Below are positions 53,292 to 62,719 of a DNA stretch of 64,000 bases, in pieces. The first letter of the stretch is position 1. The number at the start of each line of letters is the position of its first letter. Source of the DNA: Halomonas sp. TA22 (GTDB lineage Bacteria; Pseudomonadota; Gammaproteobacteria; Pseudomonadales; Halomonadaceae); NCBI RefSeq assembly GCF_013009075.1, contig NZ_CP053108.1:2480001-2544000 (forward strand), written 5' to 3'. The notes beneath the pieces are model-generated. The model ran no database searches. It saw only the letters and a list, made by a program, of their open reading frames with translations, and was not told the origin of the DNA. The position numbers were made by a program, and so were the translations under genes.

Positions 53292-54362
53292 TCAGTGCTT
53301 GAGCACCGTAGCGGTGCGCTGTGGCTCCAGGCACACCTGCTCTCCCACCTTCCATAGCAGATGGCTTGGGGTAATGGCGCAGAAGCGCTGGCCGCGCTGC
53401 TCAAGCAGATAGAAACAGTCGTGGCCGCGGAACTCTCGCTCCATGATGGTCGCTCCTTGACCGTCCGGAGCGGGGGAGAGTGCTAGATGCTCAGGGCGCA
53501 GCGAGACGCGTACCGGGCCTTGACTTGCCGGGGTGATCGCCACCGGGCCCAGCGCCGTGTGGGCGATCTCGCCATCGGCCTCGCCATCGAGCAGGTTGGT
53601 GTGACCGAGAAATTCAGCGACGAAGGCGCTCGCAGGATGTTGATAGACACGTTCGGGGCGGTCGATCTGGATCAACCGGCCGGCATGCATCACTCCCACC
53701 TTGTCAGCAAACGATAGCGCCTCGGCCTGGTCGTGGGTGACTAGGATCACCGAGGTACCCGCCGACTTGAATAGCCGGCGTACTTCCTTGCGCGTCGACT
53801 CGCGCAGCGCCGCATCCAGGTTGGAGAAGGGCTCGTCGAGCAGCACCAGTTGCGGCTCGGCGGCCAGTGTCCTGGCCAGGGCCACGCGCTGCTGTTGGCC
53901 ACCGGAGAGTTCGTCCGGCATGCGCTCGGAGAGATCGGCAAGGCCCACCAGGTCGAGCCACTCCCGCGCCTTGGCCGGGCGCTTGTGACGCGGCAAATGG
54001 CGCATCGCAAAGGCGACGTTCTGGCCAAGGGTCATGTGCGGGAACAGCGCATAATCCTGGAATACGATGCCGATGCGTCGTTGCTGTGGTGGCTGGTCGA
54101 GAACGCTTGCGCCGCGCAGGATGATGTCGCCCTCATCGGGATGCTCGAAACCGGCGATCATGCGCAGCGTGGTGGTCTTGCCGCAGCCGCTGGGGCCAAG
54201 CAGGGCAAGTATCTCACCGTTGCCCAGGCTGAAGCCCACCCGCTCCACGGCGAACGCGTCCTGGGCACGGTAGCGCTTGCTCAGGTTGTCGATCGTCAAC
54301 AGCGGATCGGTGGCGGGGCGTGATGAGCGCTCCTTCGTCACGTGGCGGTTGAGCGCGGTCAT
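53292..54362 (-). CDS. fbpC: Ferric iron ABC transporter ATP-binding protein (FbpC-like)
   Basis: This 356-residue ATPase has Walker A LLGPSGCGKTTTLR, Q-loop VFQDYALFPHMT, signature LSGGQQQRVALARTL, Walker B LVLLDEPFSNLD and the switch His (LVTHDQAEAL). The C-terminal TOBE-like domain (VRVSLRPEHLAL) is typical of the FbpC/AfuC group. It powers uptake through the membrane protein encoded just upstream (4-base overlap). Confidence 0.92.
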   Translation of the reverse strand: MTALNRHVTKERSSRPATDPLLTIDNLSKRYRAQDAFAVERVGFSLGNGEILALLGPSGCGKTTTLRMIAGFEHPDEGDIILRGASVLDQPPQQRRIGIVFQDYALFPHMTLGQNVAFAMRHLPRHKRPAKAREWLDLVGLADLSERMPDELSGGQQQRVALARTLAAEPQLVLLDEPFSNLDAALRESTRKEVRRLFKSAGTSVILVTHDQAEALSFADKVGVMHAGRLIQIDRPERVYQHPASAFVAEFLGHTNLLDGEADGEIAHTALGPVAITPASQGPVRVSLRPEHLALSPAPDGQGATIMEREFRGHDCFYLLEQRGQRFCAITPSHLLWKVGEQVCLEPQRTATVLKH

Positions 54363-55966
54363 CGCTTGCCCTCCTTGGTCAATAGCATGGCGACGGAGAG
54401 GCTTGAGAACACTACGATGGCGGCGGCGAAGGGGGCCGCTTCAGCGAGCATGCCTTCCGAAGTTCGAGTGAATACGGTCACGGCGAGAGTGGTATAGCCG
54501 GTAGGGGCGAGCAGGAAGGTGATCGGCAACTCCTTCATGCACAGCACGAACACCAGCACCACCCCGGCCAGGATGCCGCGCCTCAGGCGCGGGAAGATCA
54601 CCCGGAAGAAGGTGGCGATCGGCCCGTGGCCCAGCGAGTGCGACGCCTCCTCCATGCTCGGTCGGGTCTGAAGCAGAGCGTTGCGGATCGGGCCCAGGGC
54701 GAGCGCCAGCGAGGCCATCGCCCAAGTCACGATCAGCAAGGTGAGCGTCTGATAGAGAAACGGTGCGGTGCGCAGCGAGAAGAACACCATGGCCAGCGCC
54801 AGCGTTAGGGGTGGCAGCGCATAGCCGATATAGGCCGAACGCTCGATCAAGCTAGCGGCCCGGGAGGGGTAGCGCACCGTGAGATAGGCGATGGGCAACG
54901 CGAAGGCGGCGGCGAGCAGGGCGGCCGGCAGCGCGGCGCCAGCCGAGCGCAGGAAGGTGGCGGGCACCCGGGCGAAGAAGCTGATCTCCGGTGGCGAGAG
55001 CAACAACCAGTAGCCGAGAATCAGGGCGGGAAGACCGATCGAGGCGCCGAAGATCAACAGCAGGTAAGGGTAGGCGACCCAGCGCATCCGCCCCAGGCGC
55101 ACCGGCTTGACGGGGCGCGCCACGCCGGTGCCCACCCGGGCTAGCTTGCGCTTGACGACCAGGCTATCGAGCATCACGAAGCTGGCGGCGAGCGCCAGCA
55201 GCATGATCGACAGCCAGGCCGCGTAGATGCGATCGAAGGCGCCGGAGTACTGGGTGTAGATCGCGTAGCTGAAGGCCTCGTAGCGCATCAGTGCCACGGC
55301 GCCGAAGTCGCCCAGCACGTAGAGCGTGATCACTAGCCAGCCGGCCATCAGCGAGGGGGCCAGATGGGGCAGGATTACGCGCAGAAAGACGTCGCGACTG
55401 CCATAGCCGAGGCTCTTGGCACTCTCCTCCAGATTGCCGTCCAGCCCGGCCAGGGTCGCGCGCAGATTGAGAAACAGATAGGGGAAGGTATAGAGCGACA
55501 GTGCCAGTGTAGCCCCGAAATACCCTTCGATACGCGGCAACTGCCAGCCGGTGAGCTGAGCGAGCACGCCGTAGTTGCCGCCCAGGCCGATCAGCGCGTA
55601 GGCCATTACGTAGCCGGGTACCGCCAGGGGAATCACGCCGAGAACGGTCAAGGCGCGTTTGAAGCGAATGTCGCTGCGTACCACCAGCCAGGCCAGCGGC
55701 AGCGCCATGAAGGTGGTGAGGATGACGACGCCCAGCGCCAGGGTGAGCGTATTGATCAACAGCGTCAGGTTGCGTGGGCGAAACACCAGGTGAGAGAGGG
55801 TGGCCATATCGGCCTCGGCAGCGCGCAGAGCCAGATAGAATAGAGGGACCAGCATGATGCCTGCGGCCAGCAGAGAGGGCAGCAGAATATGCAGCGGCAC
55901 ATGACGACCCATGCTGAACGCTCGGAATCGTCTGGGAGCGGTGCTGGCGAGCGGTGTCTGGTTCAT
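54359..55966 (-). CDS. fbpB: Ferric iron ABC transporter permease, fused two-domain (FbpB-like)
   Basis: This 535-residue membrane protein has about twelve hydrophobic segments and two copies of the permease module, each with an EAA-type loop (ESAKSLGYGSRDVFLRVILPHLAPSL in the first half; EEASHSLGHGPIATFFRVIFPRLRRG in the second). Such fused permeases serve ferric-ion importers of the Fbp/Afu/Sfu type. Translation is coupled to fbpC. A 145-base gap with a 13-bp hairpin separates it from fbpA. Confidence 0.92.
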   Translation of the reverse strand: MNQTPLASTAPRRFRAFSMGRHVPLHILLPSLLAAGIMLVPLFYLALRAAEADMATLSHLVFRPRNLTLLINTLTLALGVVILTTFMALPLAWLVVRSDIRFKRALTVLGVIPLAVPGYVMAYALIGLGGNYGVLAQLTGWQLPRIEGYFGATLALSLYTFPYLFLNLRATLAGLDGNLEESAKSLGYGSRDVFLRVILPHLAPSLMAGWLVITLYVLGDFGAVALMRYEAFSYAIYTQYSGAFDRIYAAWLSIMLLALAASFVMLDSLVVKRKLARVGTGVARPVKPVRLGRMRWVAYPYLLLIFGASIGLPALILGYWLLLSPPEISFFARVPATFLRSAGAALPAALLAAAFALPIAYLTVRYPSRAASLIERSAYIGYALPPLTLALAMVFFSLRTAPFLYQTLTLLIVTWAMASLALALGPIRNALLQTRPSMEEASHSLGHGPIATFFRVIFPRLRRGILAGVVLVFVLCMKELPITFLLAPTGYTTLAVTVFTRTSEGMLAEAAPFAAAIVVFSSLSVAMLLTKEGKR

Positions 55967-56046
55967 CCTACCTCGAAACGTCTGCGGACAGCGCTAGCGG
56001 TGTTCTCGTCTACCGGTGCTCGCGTATCGGTATCTTCGTAAATGCG

Positions 56047-56079
56047 CATGGCCAAGGCGACGATGCCGCCTTGGCCATG
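56047..56079 (-). terminator. 13-bp hairpin between fbpA and fbpB
   Basis: CATGGCCAAGGCG-ACGATGC-CGCCTTGGCCATG is a perfect 13-bp stem without a T-run, 33 bases after the fbpA stop. Such hairpins let the binding-protein gene be expressed more strongly than the permease genes, by partial termination or mRNA protection. Confidence 0.6.
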
Positions 56080-56111
56080 ACTATCCATGTACGCCTGTCG
56101 TGTAGGAGCGC

Positions 56112-57110
56112 TTAAAGCAATTCGGCATCACGTAACAGGTTTAGCGTCCCTTCGAGATCGTCCAGATCGTCCAGATCGATCTCGGGGCTGACGTCTAGCA
56201 GACGATCGAAATCCTCGAGTTCCGGGTTCTGGATGACGTCGCGAGTCACCGGATATTCATATACGTTGCCGGTGAAGTACTGCTGGGCGGCGGGCGAGAG
56301 CAGGAAGCGCACGAAGTCGATGGCGGCTTCCTTGTTGTCGCTGCTCTCGAGTACGCCAATGCCCGCGACATTTACCAGATTGCCGATGTCGCCTTCGCTG
56401 AAGAACGCCTGCTCGACCGGAAAATCACTGTCGTTGGCCAGGAACCGCGGCAAATAGTAATTGTTGACGAGGGCGAAGTCGATTTCCCCATCGGCGATAC
56501 CCTGTACCTGGGTGGCGTTGTTGCGGAAGGTGACGGCGCCGTTGTCACGCATGCCCTCGAGCCACTCCAGGGTGCGCTCGTCGCCATGCTCCACACGCAT
56601 GGCAGTCACGAAGGATTGGAAGGATCCATTGGTCGGTGCCCAGCCGACCCGGCCTTCATACTGCTCCTCGACCAGATCGAAGGCGCTGTCGGGAAGCGCC
56701 TCCTCGTCGACGCGTTCCGGCGAGTAGGCCACCACGCGCGCGCGCCCGCTGGCCGCTACCCAGTTACCGGTTTCGCTGGTGTAGATGGTCGGCAAGCCTT
56801 CATAGATGTCGCCGGGCAGCTCGGCCAGCAGGCCCGCCTTGCTGAGGGCGCCCATGGCACCGGCATCCTGCCCCCAGTAGAGATCGGCCGGCGAACGCTC
56901 CCCTTCCTCTTGCAGCAGCACCGCAAGCTGTGCCGTGTCGCCATAGCGCACGTTGACGCTGATACCCGTGTTTCTTTCGAACTGGGCGATGATCGGTTCC
57001 GCCATCGACTCGCCCCGCCCCGAATAGAGAGTCAGGTCGTTGGCGGAGGCCAGCGGGACGGCGAGCAGGGTGGCCAGGATCGTGGCGGTTGGCGTGAGGA
57101 GTTTAGCCAT
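56112..57110 (-). CDS. fbpA: Ferric iron-binding periplasmic protein (FbpA/FutA-like)
   Basis: This 332-residue protein has a signal peptide (LLTPTATILATLLAVPLASA) and the transferrin-like fold of bacterial ferric binding proteins: LTLYSGRGESMAEPIIAQFERNTGI at the mature N-terminus, DLYWGQDAGAMGAL, VGWAPTNGSFQSFVTAMR and the Tyr pair FALVNNYYLPRF that ligates iron. It delivers Fe(III) to FbpBC. ATG at 57110 is chosen for the signal peptide. A Fur-like box lies upstream. Confidence 0.92.
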   Translation of the reverse strand: MAKLLTPTATILATLLAVPLASANDLTLYSGRGESMAEPIIAQFERNTGISVNVRYGDTAQLAVLLQEEGERSPADLYWGQDAGAMGALSKAGLLAELPGDIYEGLPTIYTSETGNWVAASGRARVVAYSPERVDEEALPDSAFDLVEEQYEGRVGWAPTNGSFQSFVTAMRVEHGDERTLEWLEGMRDNGAVTFRNNATQVQGIADGEIDFALVNNYYLPRFLANDSDFPVEQAFFSEGDIGNLVNVAGIGVLESSDNKEAAIDFVRFLLSPAAQQYFTGNVYEYPVTRDVIQNPELEDFDRLLDVSPEIDLDDLDDLEGTLNLLRDAELL

Positions 57111-57223
57111 CTTGTGTATCCATTGAGTTGCTGAGTCGTCACCTGCCGGAGCGCCTAGCGTGGCGCGTCGTGCAAGTATGAGAAAGGTGTTCTCACCATA
57201 ACAAAACCCGGCATGAATACAAA

Positions 57224-57238
57224 TGATAATGATAACCA
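57224..57238. promoter_or_regulatory. Fur-box-like element upstream of fbpA
   Basis: TGATAAT-G-ATAACCA matches 13 of 15 positions of the 7-1-7 Fur consensus TGATAATGATTATCA. It lies 114 bases before the fbpA ATG, in an AT-rich patch, and would repress fbpABC when iron is plentiful. Confidence 0.75.
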
Positions 57239-57353
57239 AAAAGTCGTCTTGCTGGAGACCTGCCGATACCGGCAAGAACTGCGCCGGCACAAGCACCGGC
57301 GCAGGAGGACAGGACGCGTGGCGTCTGGCTCATCGCTTGGGTCGAGCCACAGT

Positions 57354-58109
57354 TCAGTGGGCGGTCCAGCCGCCATCCACCATCAATGCGCTGCCCGTGA
57401 CCAGTGCGGACGCGGGTGAGGCGAGAAACACCACTGGCCCCATCACATCCTCGATCTGGCCCAGCCGGCCCAGGGGAATCTTGGTCAGCACGTCATCGAG
57501 AAAGCCCGGCTGCTCGAAGAAGGGCTTGGTCATCGGCGTCTCGATGAAGGTCGGGCAAAGAGTGTTGACGCGAATGCCGCGAGGGCCAAGCTCCACCGCC
57601 ATGGCGCGGGTCATGCCCTCCACGGCTGACTTGGAGGCGCAGTACAGGCTGCGATTGACCGCTCCTACATGGCCCATCTGCGAGGAGACGTTGATGACGC
57701 TGCCGCCGCTTGGCATATGTTCCGTCACCCATTGGGTGAGAAAGTAGGCGGCCCGCACATTGAGATCCATGACCGCCGCGTAATCCTCGTGAGTGACGTC
57801 GCCGATCGGCTTGGGGCGATTGGTGCCCGCATTGTTGACGAGAATATCGAAGCGGCGCCCCTTGAGGACCTGGCGTACGGCTTGATCATCGGTGACGTCC
57901 AGCGGCAGAGCTTCGGCGGCGAGGCCTGCTGCCTGCAGAGCCTCGACCAACCCCTCGAGCTCTGCCGGGCGACGGGCCATCAGAGTAACCCGAGCACCGG
58001 CCTGCGCCAGGGCACAGGCCACCGCCAGGCCGATGCCCTTGCTGGCGCCGGTGATCAGAGCGCTGCGCCCGTCCAGGCGCAGGCTCGGGGTTTGTGGCAG
58101 GGCAACCAT
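57354..58109 (-). CDS. Short-chain dehydrogenase, probable partner of the HpsN-like enzyme
   Basis: This 251-residue classical SDR has the NAD(P) motif TGASKGIG, NNAGTN, the catalytic Ser (INVSSQMGHVG) and YCASK with Tyr and Lys, plus the C-terminal GSALMVDGGWTAH. It starts 2 bases after the stop of the HpsN-like dehydrogenase, so they are co-transcribed. In sulfopropanediol pathways, SDR enzymes HpsO and HpsP interconvert the two enantiomers for HpsN; a similar role is proposed here, but other 2-ketogluconate-type reductases look alike. Confidence 0.85.
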   Translation of the reverse strand: MVALPQTPSLRLDGRSALITGASKGIGLAVACALAQAGARVTLMARRPAELEGLVEALQAAGLAAEALPLDVTDDQAVRQVLKGRRFDILVNNAGTNRPKPIGDVTHEDYAAVMDLNVRAAYFLTQWVTEHMPSGGSVINVSSQMGHVGAVNRSLYCASKSAVEGMTRAMAVELGPRGIRVNTLCPTFIETPMTKPFFEQPGFLDDVLTKIPLGRLGQIEDVMGPVVFLASPASALVTGSALMVDGGWTAH

Positions 58110-58111
58110 GC

Positions 58112-59425
58112 TTACTGCGGCTCTACGGCAGAGGCATAAGGCACGTCACGCTTGCCGTAACGGCGCACCCGCTCGTTGGCCTGCTCGCCATGACCGGCAA
58201 AGCCCTCGAGGGCGCACAGGCGTGAGCAGTAGGCGCCAATCTCGGCGGATGCCTCATCGCTCAGCACGCGCTGATAGGTGCAGGTCTTGAGGAACTTGCC
58301 AACCCACAGGCCCCCGGTGTAGCGAGCCGCCTTCTTGGTCGGCAAGGTATGGTTGGTGCCGATCACCTTGTCGCCATAGGCCACGTTGGTGCGCGGCCCG
58401 AGGAACAGGGCGCCGTAGTTGGTCAAATTCTCGAGGTAGTAGTCGGGGTCCTCGGTCATGACCTGAACGTGCTCGTAGGCCATGTCGTCGGCGACCTGCA
58501 GCATCTCCTCATGACTGTCGCAGACGATGATCTCGCCGTAGCTCTCCCAGGCTTGGCGGGCGATCTCAGCGGTGGGCAGCTTCTGGAGCAGCTCCTCGAT
58601 GGCCGCCATGGTCTTCTTGGCCAGCGTCTCGGAATTGGTGAGCAGGGCGGCCGGCGAGGTTGGCCCGTGCTCCGCCTGGCCCAGCAGGTCGGTGGCGCAC
58701 AGCAGGCCGTCGACGGTCTCGTCGGCGATTACCAGGGTTTCGGTGGGGCCGGCGAACAGATCGATGCCCACGCGTCCGAACAGCTGACGTTTGGCTTCGG
58801 CGACGAAGGCATTGCCCGGACCGACCAGCATGTCCACCGGGTCGATGCTCTCGGTACCGATCGCCATGGAGCCTACGGCCTGCACGCCGCCGAGTACCAG
58901 GATCTCGTCGGCACCGGCCATGTGCATGGCGGCCACGATGGCCGGGTGTGGCTTACCCTTGTAAGGCGGAGCGGCGGCTACCACGCGCTTGACGCCGGCG
59001 ACCTTGGCGGTCAGCACGCTCATATGCGCCGAGGCGACCATGGGGTAGGCGCCGCCGGGGATGTAGCAGCCCACGGCATTGATGGGAATGTGCTTGTGAC
59101 CGAGGATGACGCCGGGGCTGTTCTCCACCTCGACAGGCTGCATGGAGGCGAGCTGGGCTTCGGCGAAGCGGCGGATCTGCGCCTGAGCGAAACGGATGTC
59201 TTCCAGATCCTGCTTGGACACTTCCGACATGGCTCGGTCGATCTCCTCCGGGGACAGGCGGAAGGCGGCGGGTGACCAGTCGTCGAACTTCTCGGAAAGC
59301 TCGCGCACGGCGGCATCGCCGCGCGATTCGATGTCGGTAAGCGTCTTCTCGACGGTTTCACGGACCTTGCGATCAGCTTCGGCGCGGACTTCGACGGAAG
59401 CCCCTGATTTGAGATGGCGCACCAT
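58112..59425 (-). CDS. hpsN: HisD-family dehydrogenase, probable sulfopropanediol 3-dehydrogenase
   Basis: This 437-residue protein has the histidinol dehydrogenase fold: [78 protein letters not shown] and the metal ligands in QAEHGPTSP. Details ([45 protein letters not shown]) follow the HpsN group, which oxidises (R)-2,3-dihydroxypropane-1-sulfonate to sulfolactate with two NAD. It is not beside other his genes but next to an SDR, a regulator and a TRAP transporter. True histidinol dehydrogenase is thus unlikely. Confidence 0.82.
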   Translation of the reverse strand: MVRHLKSGASVEVRAEADRKVRETVEKTLTDIESRGDAAVRELSEKFDDWSPAAFRLSPEEIDRAMSEVSKQDLEDIRFAQAQIRRFAEAQLASMQPVEVENSPGVILGHKHIPINAVGCYIPGGAYPMVASAHMSVLTAKVAGVKRVVAAAPPYKGKPHPAIVAAMHMAGADEILVLGGVQAVGSMAIGTESIDPVDMLVGPGNAFVAEAKRQLFGRVGIDLFAGPTETLVIADETVDGLLCATDLLGQAEHGPTSPAALLTNSETLAKKTMAAIEELLQKLPTAEIARQAWESYGEIIVCDSHEEMLQVADDMAYEHVQVMTEDPDYYLENLTNYGALFLGPRTNVAYGDKVIGTNHTLPTKKAARYTGGLWVGKFLKTCTYQRVLSDEASAEIGAYCSRLCALEGFAGHGEQANERVRRYGKRDVPYASAVEPQ

Positions 59426-59736
59426 GGTGTATGCTCCTTCCTTCGAAAAAGGGGTGAGATGAGGCGTCCAGCCTGGACACCAAGTGTTGGATAATCAGGC
59501 TAGACGCCTTTGCATACGAATGCAATGTGCTGGAAAATAGCTTGGAGTAGTTGCGCTATTAATGTAACTTTTTGAATATAAAATAAAAAAATGCAATGCT
59601 TAGAATGAGAAAGTGCAGACCTTAGACTAAGGTGTTAGCCACTGGTGGCCCTGCCGGCGCTGCGTTGACGCTAGGCGGTATGGCGCTGAGCTGCGGTACA
59701 ATGCGGCGCATATCGCCGGCCGACCATGAGGAAACG
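59426..59736. promoter_or_regulatory. Divergent promoter region with three palindromes
   Basis: The 311-base gap between hpsN and the LacI-family gene has no coding signal and an AT-rich core (59540-59595). Three perfect palindromes are seen: GTCCAG-C-CTGGAC (59466-59478), TTGCAT-ACGA-ATGCAA (59510-59525) and ACCTTAG-A-CTAAGGT (59619-59633). The last two have the size and symmetry of LacI/GalR operators and flank the likely divergent promoters. AGGCGTC (59462-59468) also pairs with GACGCCT (59503-59509). Confidence 0.6.
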
Positions 59737-60768
59737 ATGAAGAAACGCCCCGTCACTTCCCGTGACGTAGCAGCGCTTGCCGGCGTGTCGCAGTCGGCGG
59801 TGAGCCGTTGCTTCTCTCCCAACGCCAGCATCTCCGACAGGACGCGTCAGAAGGTACTGGAGGCGGCGAAGACGTTGGGTTACCACCCCAATCGTATTGC
59901 TCGCTCGTTGATCACACGCTCGTCTCGCGTCATTGCCGTGGTGATGTCCCAGCTCGACAACCCCTTTTACTCATTGGCGATCGACCGTGCGTCTCGCTAC
60001 TTTCAGCGTGAAGGCTTCCACCTGCTGCTGTTCATGGTCGGCGAGGATGGCGAGTCGGAGGGCGTCATGGCGGAAATCCTGCAAAGCCAGGCCGACGGCA
60101 TCCTGATGCTCTCGGCGTCGCTCTCCTCCTCGCTTGCCCAAGAGTGCGCGGATCGCAACATTTCCGTGGTCGTCATCAACCGTACCGTTGACTTCGCTGG
60201 CGTCAGCCAGGTTTCCAGCGACAACTACGATGGCGGCTACTGGGTCGGCAGCTTTCTGGCGGCCGCCGGGCACGAGCGCATCGCGTTCATTGCGGGACTC
60301 TCCAGCTCCTCCACCAGCGAATATCGGCGCAAGGGTTTCATGGAGGGGTTGGCCGCCGCGGGCAAGTCGTGCTTCGCCATCGAGCGGGGAGATTATCAGT
60401 TCGATCTGGCCAGGGCGGCCACGCGCCGGCTGTTTTCCAAGCCGCCTTGGCCCGATGCCATCTTCGCTGCCAACGATTACATGGCGATTGCCGTCATCGA
60501 GACGCTACGCGACGAACTCGGTCTGGGCGTACCTCAAGACGTCTCGGTGGTCGGGTTCGACGATATGCCCATGTCCGCCTGGCCCAGCTACCGGTTGACC
60601 ACAGTTCAGCAGCCACTGGAGCGCATGGTGACCGAGGCGGCCGAGTTGCTGCTCGAGCAGGTTCGCGAAGGTTCGGTCAGCGCCGTGCACAAGGTCATGC
60701 CGGTCGTGCCCATCCTCCGGGAGAGCGCCAGGCGTCCGTCGCTCATACTCAGCGACGGACACCTCTAG
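59737..60768 (+). CDS. LacI/GalR-family transcription regulator
   Basis: This 343-residue regulator has an N-terminal HTH (VTSRDVAALAGVSQSAVSRCFS, about 6-27) with hinge helix (NRIARSLITRSSRVIAVVMS) and a periplasmic-binding-protein-like ligand domain (DNPFYSLAIDRASRYFQREGFHLLLF ... FAANDYMAIAVIETLRDELG). It starts at 59737 behind GAGGAAACG. Placed between hpsN-SDR (divergent) and the TRAP operon (convergent), it probably senses the pathway substrate or intermediate and controls both. An upstream in-frame start at 59632 is rejected. Confidence 0.92.
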   Translation: MKKRPVTSRDVAALAGVSQSAVSRCFSPNASISDRTRQKVLEAAKTLGYHPNRIARSLITRSSRVIAVVMSQLDNPFYSLAIDRASRYFQREGFHLLLFMVGEDGESEGVMAEILQSQADGILMLSASLSSSLAQECADRNISVVVINRTVDFAGVSQVSSDNYDGGYWVGSFLAAAGHERIAFIAGLSSSSTSEYRRKGFMEGLAAAGKSCFAIERGDYQFDLARAATRRLFSKPPWPDAIFAANDYMAIAVIETLRDELGLGVPQDVSVVGFDDMPMSAWPSYRLTTVQQPLERMVTEAAELLLEQVREGSVSAVHKVMPVVPILRESARRPSLILSDGHL

Positions 60769-60786
60769 GAGGGCGTCAGGGCGCGA

Positions 60787-62118
60787 TCAGCGCAGCATCA
60801 CGCTCGGCAAACCGGTGATCAGCCAGGGGAAGAAGGCCATCAGCAGGCAAGCCAGTACGATCAGTGCACAGAACGGAATCACTGCCTTGTAGAGATCGAC
60901 GATCTCCACGCCGGGTGGGGCCACCCCTTTCAGGTAGAACAGTGCATAGCCGAACGGCGGGGTCAGGAAGGAGGTCTGCAGCACCACCGCCACCATCACC
61001 ACGAACCACAACACGTCGACCCCCATCTGGCTGACGATGGGCAGCATGATCGGGAAGCTCAGCAGCACGATGCCGGTCCAGTCAAGGAACATGCCCAGCA
61101 CGAATACCAAAAACAGCATCAGGATCAGCGCACCGGTGGTGCCGCCAGGCATCGCCAGCACCAGCTCGCTGATGACGTTCATTCCGCCGCCCCGAGAGAA
61201 GACTCCGGTGAAGGCCGTGGCTCCCACCAACACCAGCATCACCATGGTAGTGGTCTTGCCCGATTCGATCAGCGTGCGGTAGCAAGTGCTGGCCTTGCGA
61301 TCGCCGAAGATCAGGAATAGCACGAAGGCGATGAATACGCCGATGGCCGAGGCCTCGGTCGCCGTGGCGATACCGGTGAATAGTGCCCCAAGCACGCCAA
61401 GGATCAGCGACATGGGAGGGAGTACATACTTGCCCAGCATCACCAGCAGGGTGCCGGTGCTGGTCTCGGCGCGCTCCTCGGCGGGGACACGTGGCCCGTA
61501 AGAGGGCTTGAGGTAGCAGATTACCAGCACGTAAAGCGCATACATCGCGCCGAGCAGCAGACCCGGCACCAGGGCGCCGGCGAACAGCGCCCCCACCGAA
61601 ACCGGTGAGTAGCTGGCCATCAGGATCAACATGATGCTGGGCGGAATCAGGATGCCCAGGCAGCCGCTGGCCATGATCACGCCGGTGCTGAGCTCCTTGT
61701 TGTAGCCATACTTGAGCATCGGCACCAGGGCGATCATGCCCATGACGGCAATCGAGGCGCCGACGATGCCGGTGGTGGCGGCCAGCAGTACCGAGACGAT
61801 GACTACGGTCAGTGCCAGGCCACCACGCAGGTTGGCCAGCAGCAGGCGCATCGTCTCGAACATCTTCTCGGTGACGCCCGAGTCGTTGAGGAAGCGCGCC
61901 ATCAGCACGAACAGAGGAATGGCCACCAGCACGTAGTTGTCCATGGCATTGCCATAGATATTGTTGATGATGGTACCCAGCACACGCTCGCCGGGGCCCA
62001 GGTAGGCACCGATCACCGCCACGCCACCAAGCACGAAAGCCAAGGGGTGGCCCATGAACAGGCCGACCAGCAGGCCGCCGAACATGACCAGGGTAAGCAT
62101 TTCTGGACTCAGGTTCAT
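60787..62118 (-). CDS. TRAP transporter large permease (DctM)
   Basis: This 443-residue membrane protein has about twelve segments and DctM signatures: MFGGLLVGLFMGHPLAFVLGG at the start, IPLFVLMARFLNDSGVTEKMFE, SGCLGILIPPSIMLILMASYS and a C-terminal TPPFGYALFYLKGVAPPGV. It is the ion-coupled transport subunit (likely Na+ driven). Its start overlaps the dctQ stop by 4 bases. Its 3' end converges on the regulator with an 18-base gap. Confidence 0.93.
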   Translation of the reverse strand: MNLSPEMLTLVMFGGLLVGLFMGHPLAFVLGGVAVIGAYLGPGERVLGTIINNIYGNAMDNYVLVAIPLFVLMARFLNDSGVTEKMFETMRLLLANLRGGLALTVVIVSVLLAATTGIVGASIAVMGMIALVPMLKYGYNKELSTGVIMASGCLGILIPPSIMLILMASYSPVSVGALFAGALVPGLLLGAMYALYVLVICYLKPSYGPRVPAEERAETSTGTLLVMLGKYVLPPMSLILGVLGALFTGIATATEASAIGVFIAFVLFLIFGDRKASTCYRTLIESGKTTTMVMLVLVGATAFTGVFSRGGGMNVISELVLAMPGGTTGALILMLFLVFVLGMFLDWTGIVLLSFPIMLPIVSQMGVDVLWFVVMVAVVLQTSFLTPPFGYALFYLKGVAPPGVEIVDLYKAVIPFCALIVLACLLMAFFPWLITGLPSVMLR

Positions 62119-62615
62119 GCCGCCTCCTCGCGCAGCTGCTGTATGGCACGGATGACGATGGCCATTGCCTGCAGCAAAATCAGCACTGCGGCCACCACGA
62201 TCACCCCCTTGATCGGATAGACCGGGATCGACACCATGCCATAGGTGGTTTCGCCGCGGCTGAAGGAGCGCATGAAGAAGCTCCAGCCGAACGACAGCAG
62301 CATCCAGATGAAGGGGATGAAGAAGATCAGGTAGCCCAGTATCTCGATGGCCGCCTGCTTGCGCCGCGCCAGCAGGCGCTTGAGCACATCGACCTCGACG
62401 TGGGCGTGGTGACGCAGCCCGTAGGCGGCCATCAGCATGAAGTGAGCGCCGAACAGCATCTTGGTGATGTCGAAGGCCCAGTCGCTAGGGCGGCCCGTGA
62501 AGTAACGCAGCGCGATGTCGTAGAGCACCACCAGGGTGATGACGGCGATCAGCGGAGCGACGATGCGACCGAACCACTCGTTGAGGGTGTCGATCGCCTT
62601 GGCGATGGCGTGCAT
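62115..62615 (-). CDS. TRAP transporter small permease (DctQ)
   Basis: This 166-residue protein has four membrane helices in the DctQ pattern (IVAPLIAVITLVVLYDIALRYFTGRPSDWAFDITKMLF ... HAHVEVDVL). It pairs with DctM. The ATG at 62615 (MHAIAKAIDTLNEWFG) gives the usual N-terminus; a longer in-frame start at 62684 is not needed. Confidence 0.9.
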   Translation of the reverse strand: MHAIAKAIDTLNEWFGRIVAPLIAVITLVVLYDIALRYFTGRPSDWAFDITKMLFGAHFMLMAAYGLRHHAHVEVDVLKRLLARRKQAAIEILGYLIFFIPFIWMLLSFGWSFFMRSFSRGETTYGMVSIPVYPIKGVIVVAAVLILLQAMAIVIRAIQQLREEAA

Positions 62616-62692
62616 GATTGGTCTCTCCGAAACGTTCCCGATAGCGAAGCACACCGGGAGAGGGCGCCGCCCGGCATGCTTCACGACACGAT

Positions 62693-62714
62693 GGCGGGGT
62701 CAGCCGACCCCGCC
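62693..62714 (-). terminator. Hairpin between the TRAP binding-protein and permease genes
   Basis: GGCGGGGTC-AGCC-GACCCCGCC, a perfect 9-bp GC stem just after the dctP stop (62720) and 78 bases before dctQ, without a T-run. It likely favours dctP mRNA over dctQM. Confidence 0.6.
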
Positions 62715-62719
62715 GCTGT

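Noticed and set aside
58112..59425. Histidinol dehydrogenase hisD
   Set aside because: The fold is the same, but the neighbours are an SDR, a LacI regulator and a TRAP transporter, and details fit the HpsN group.
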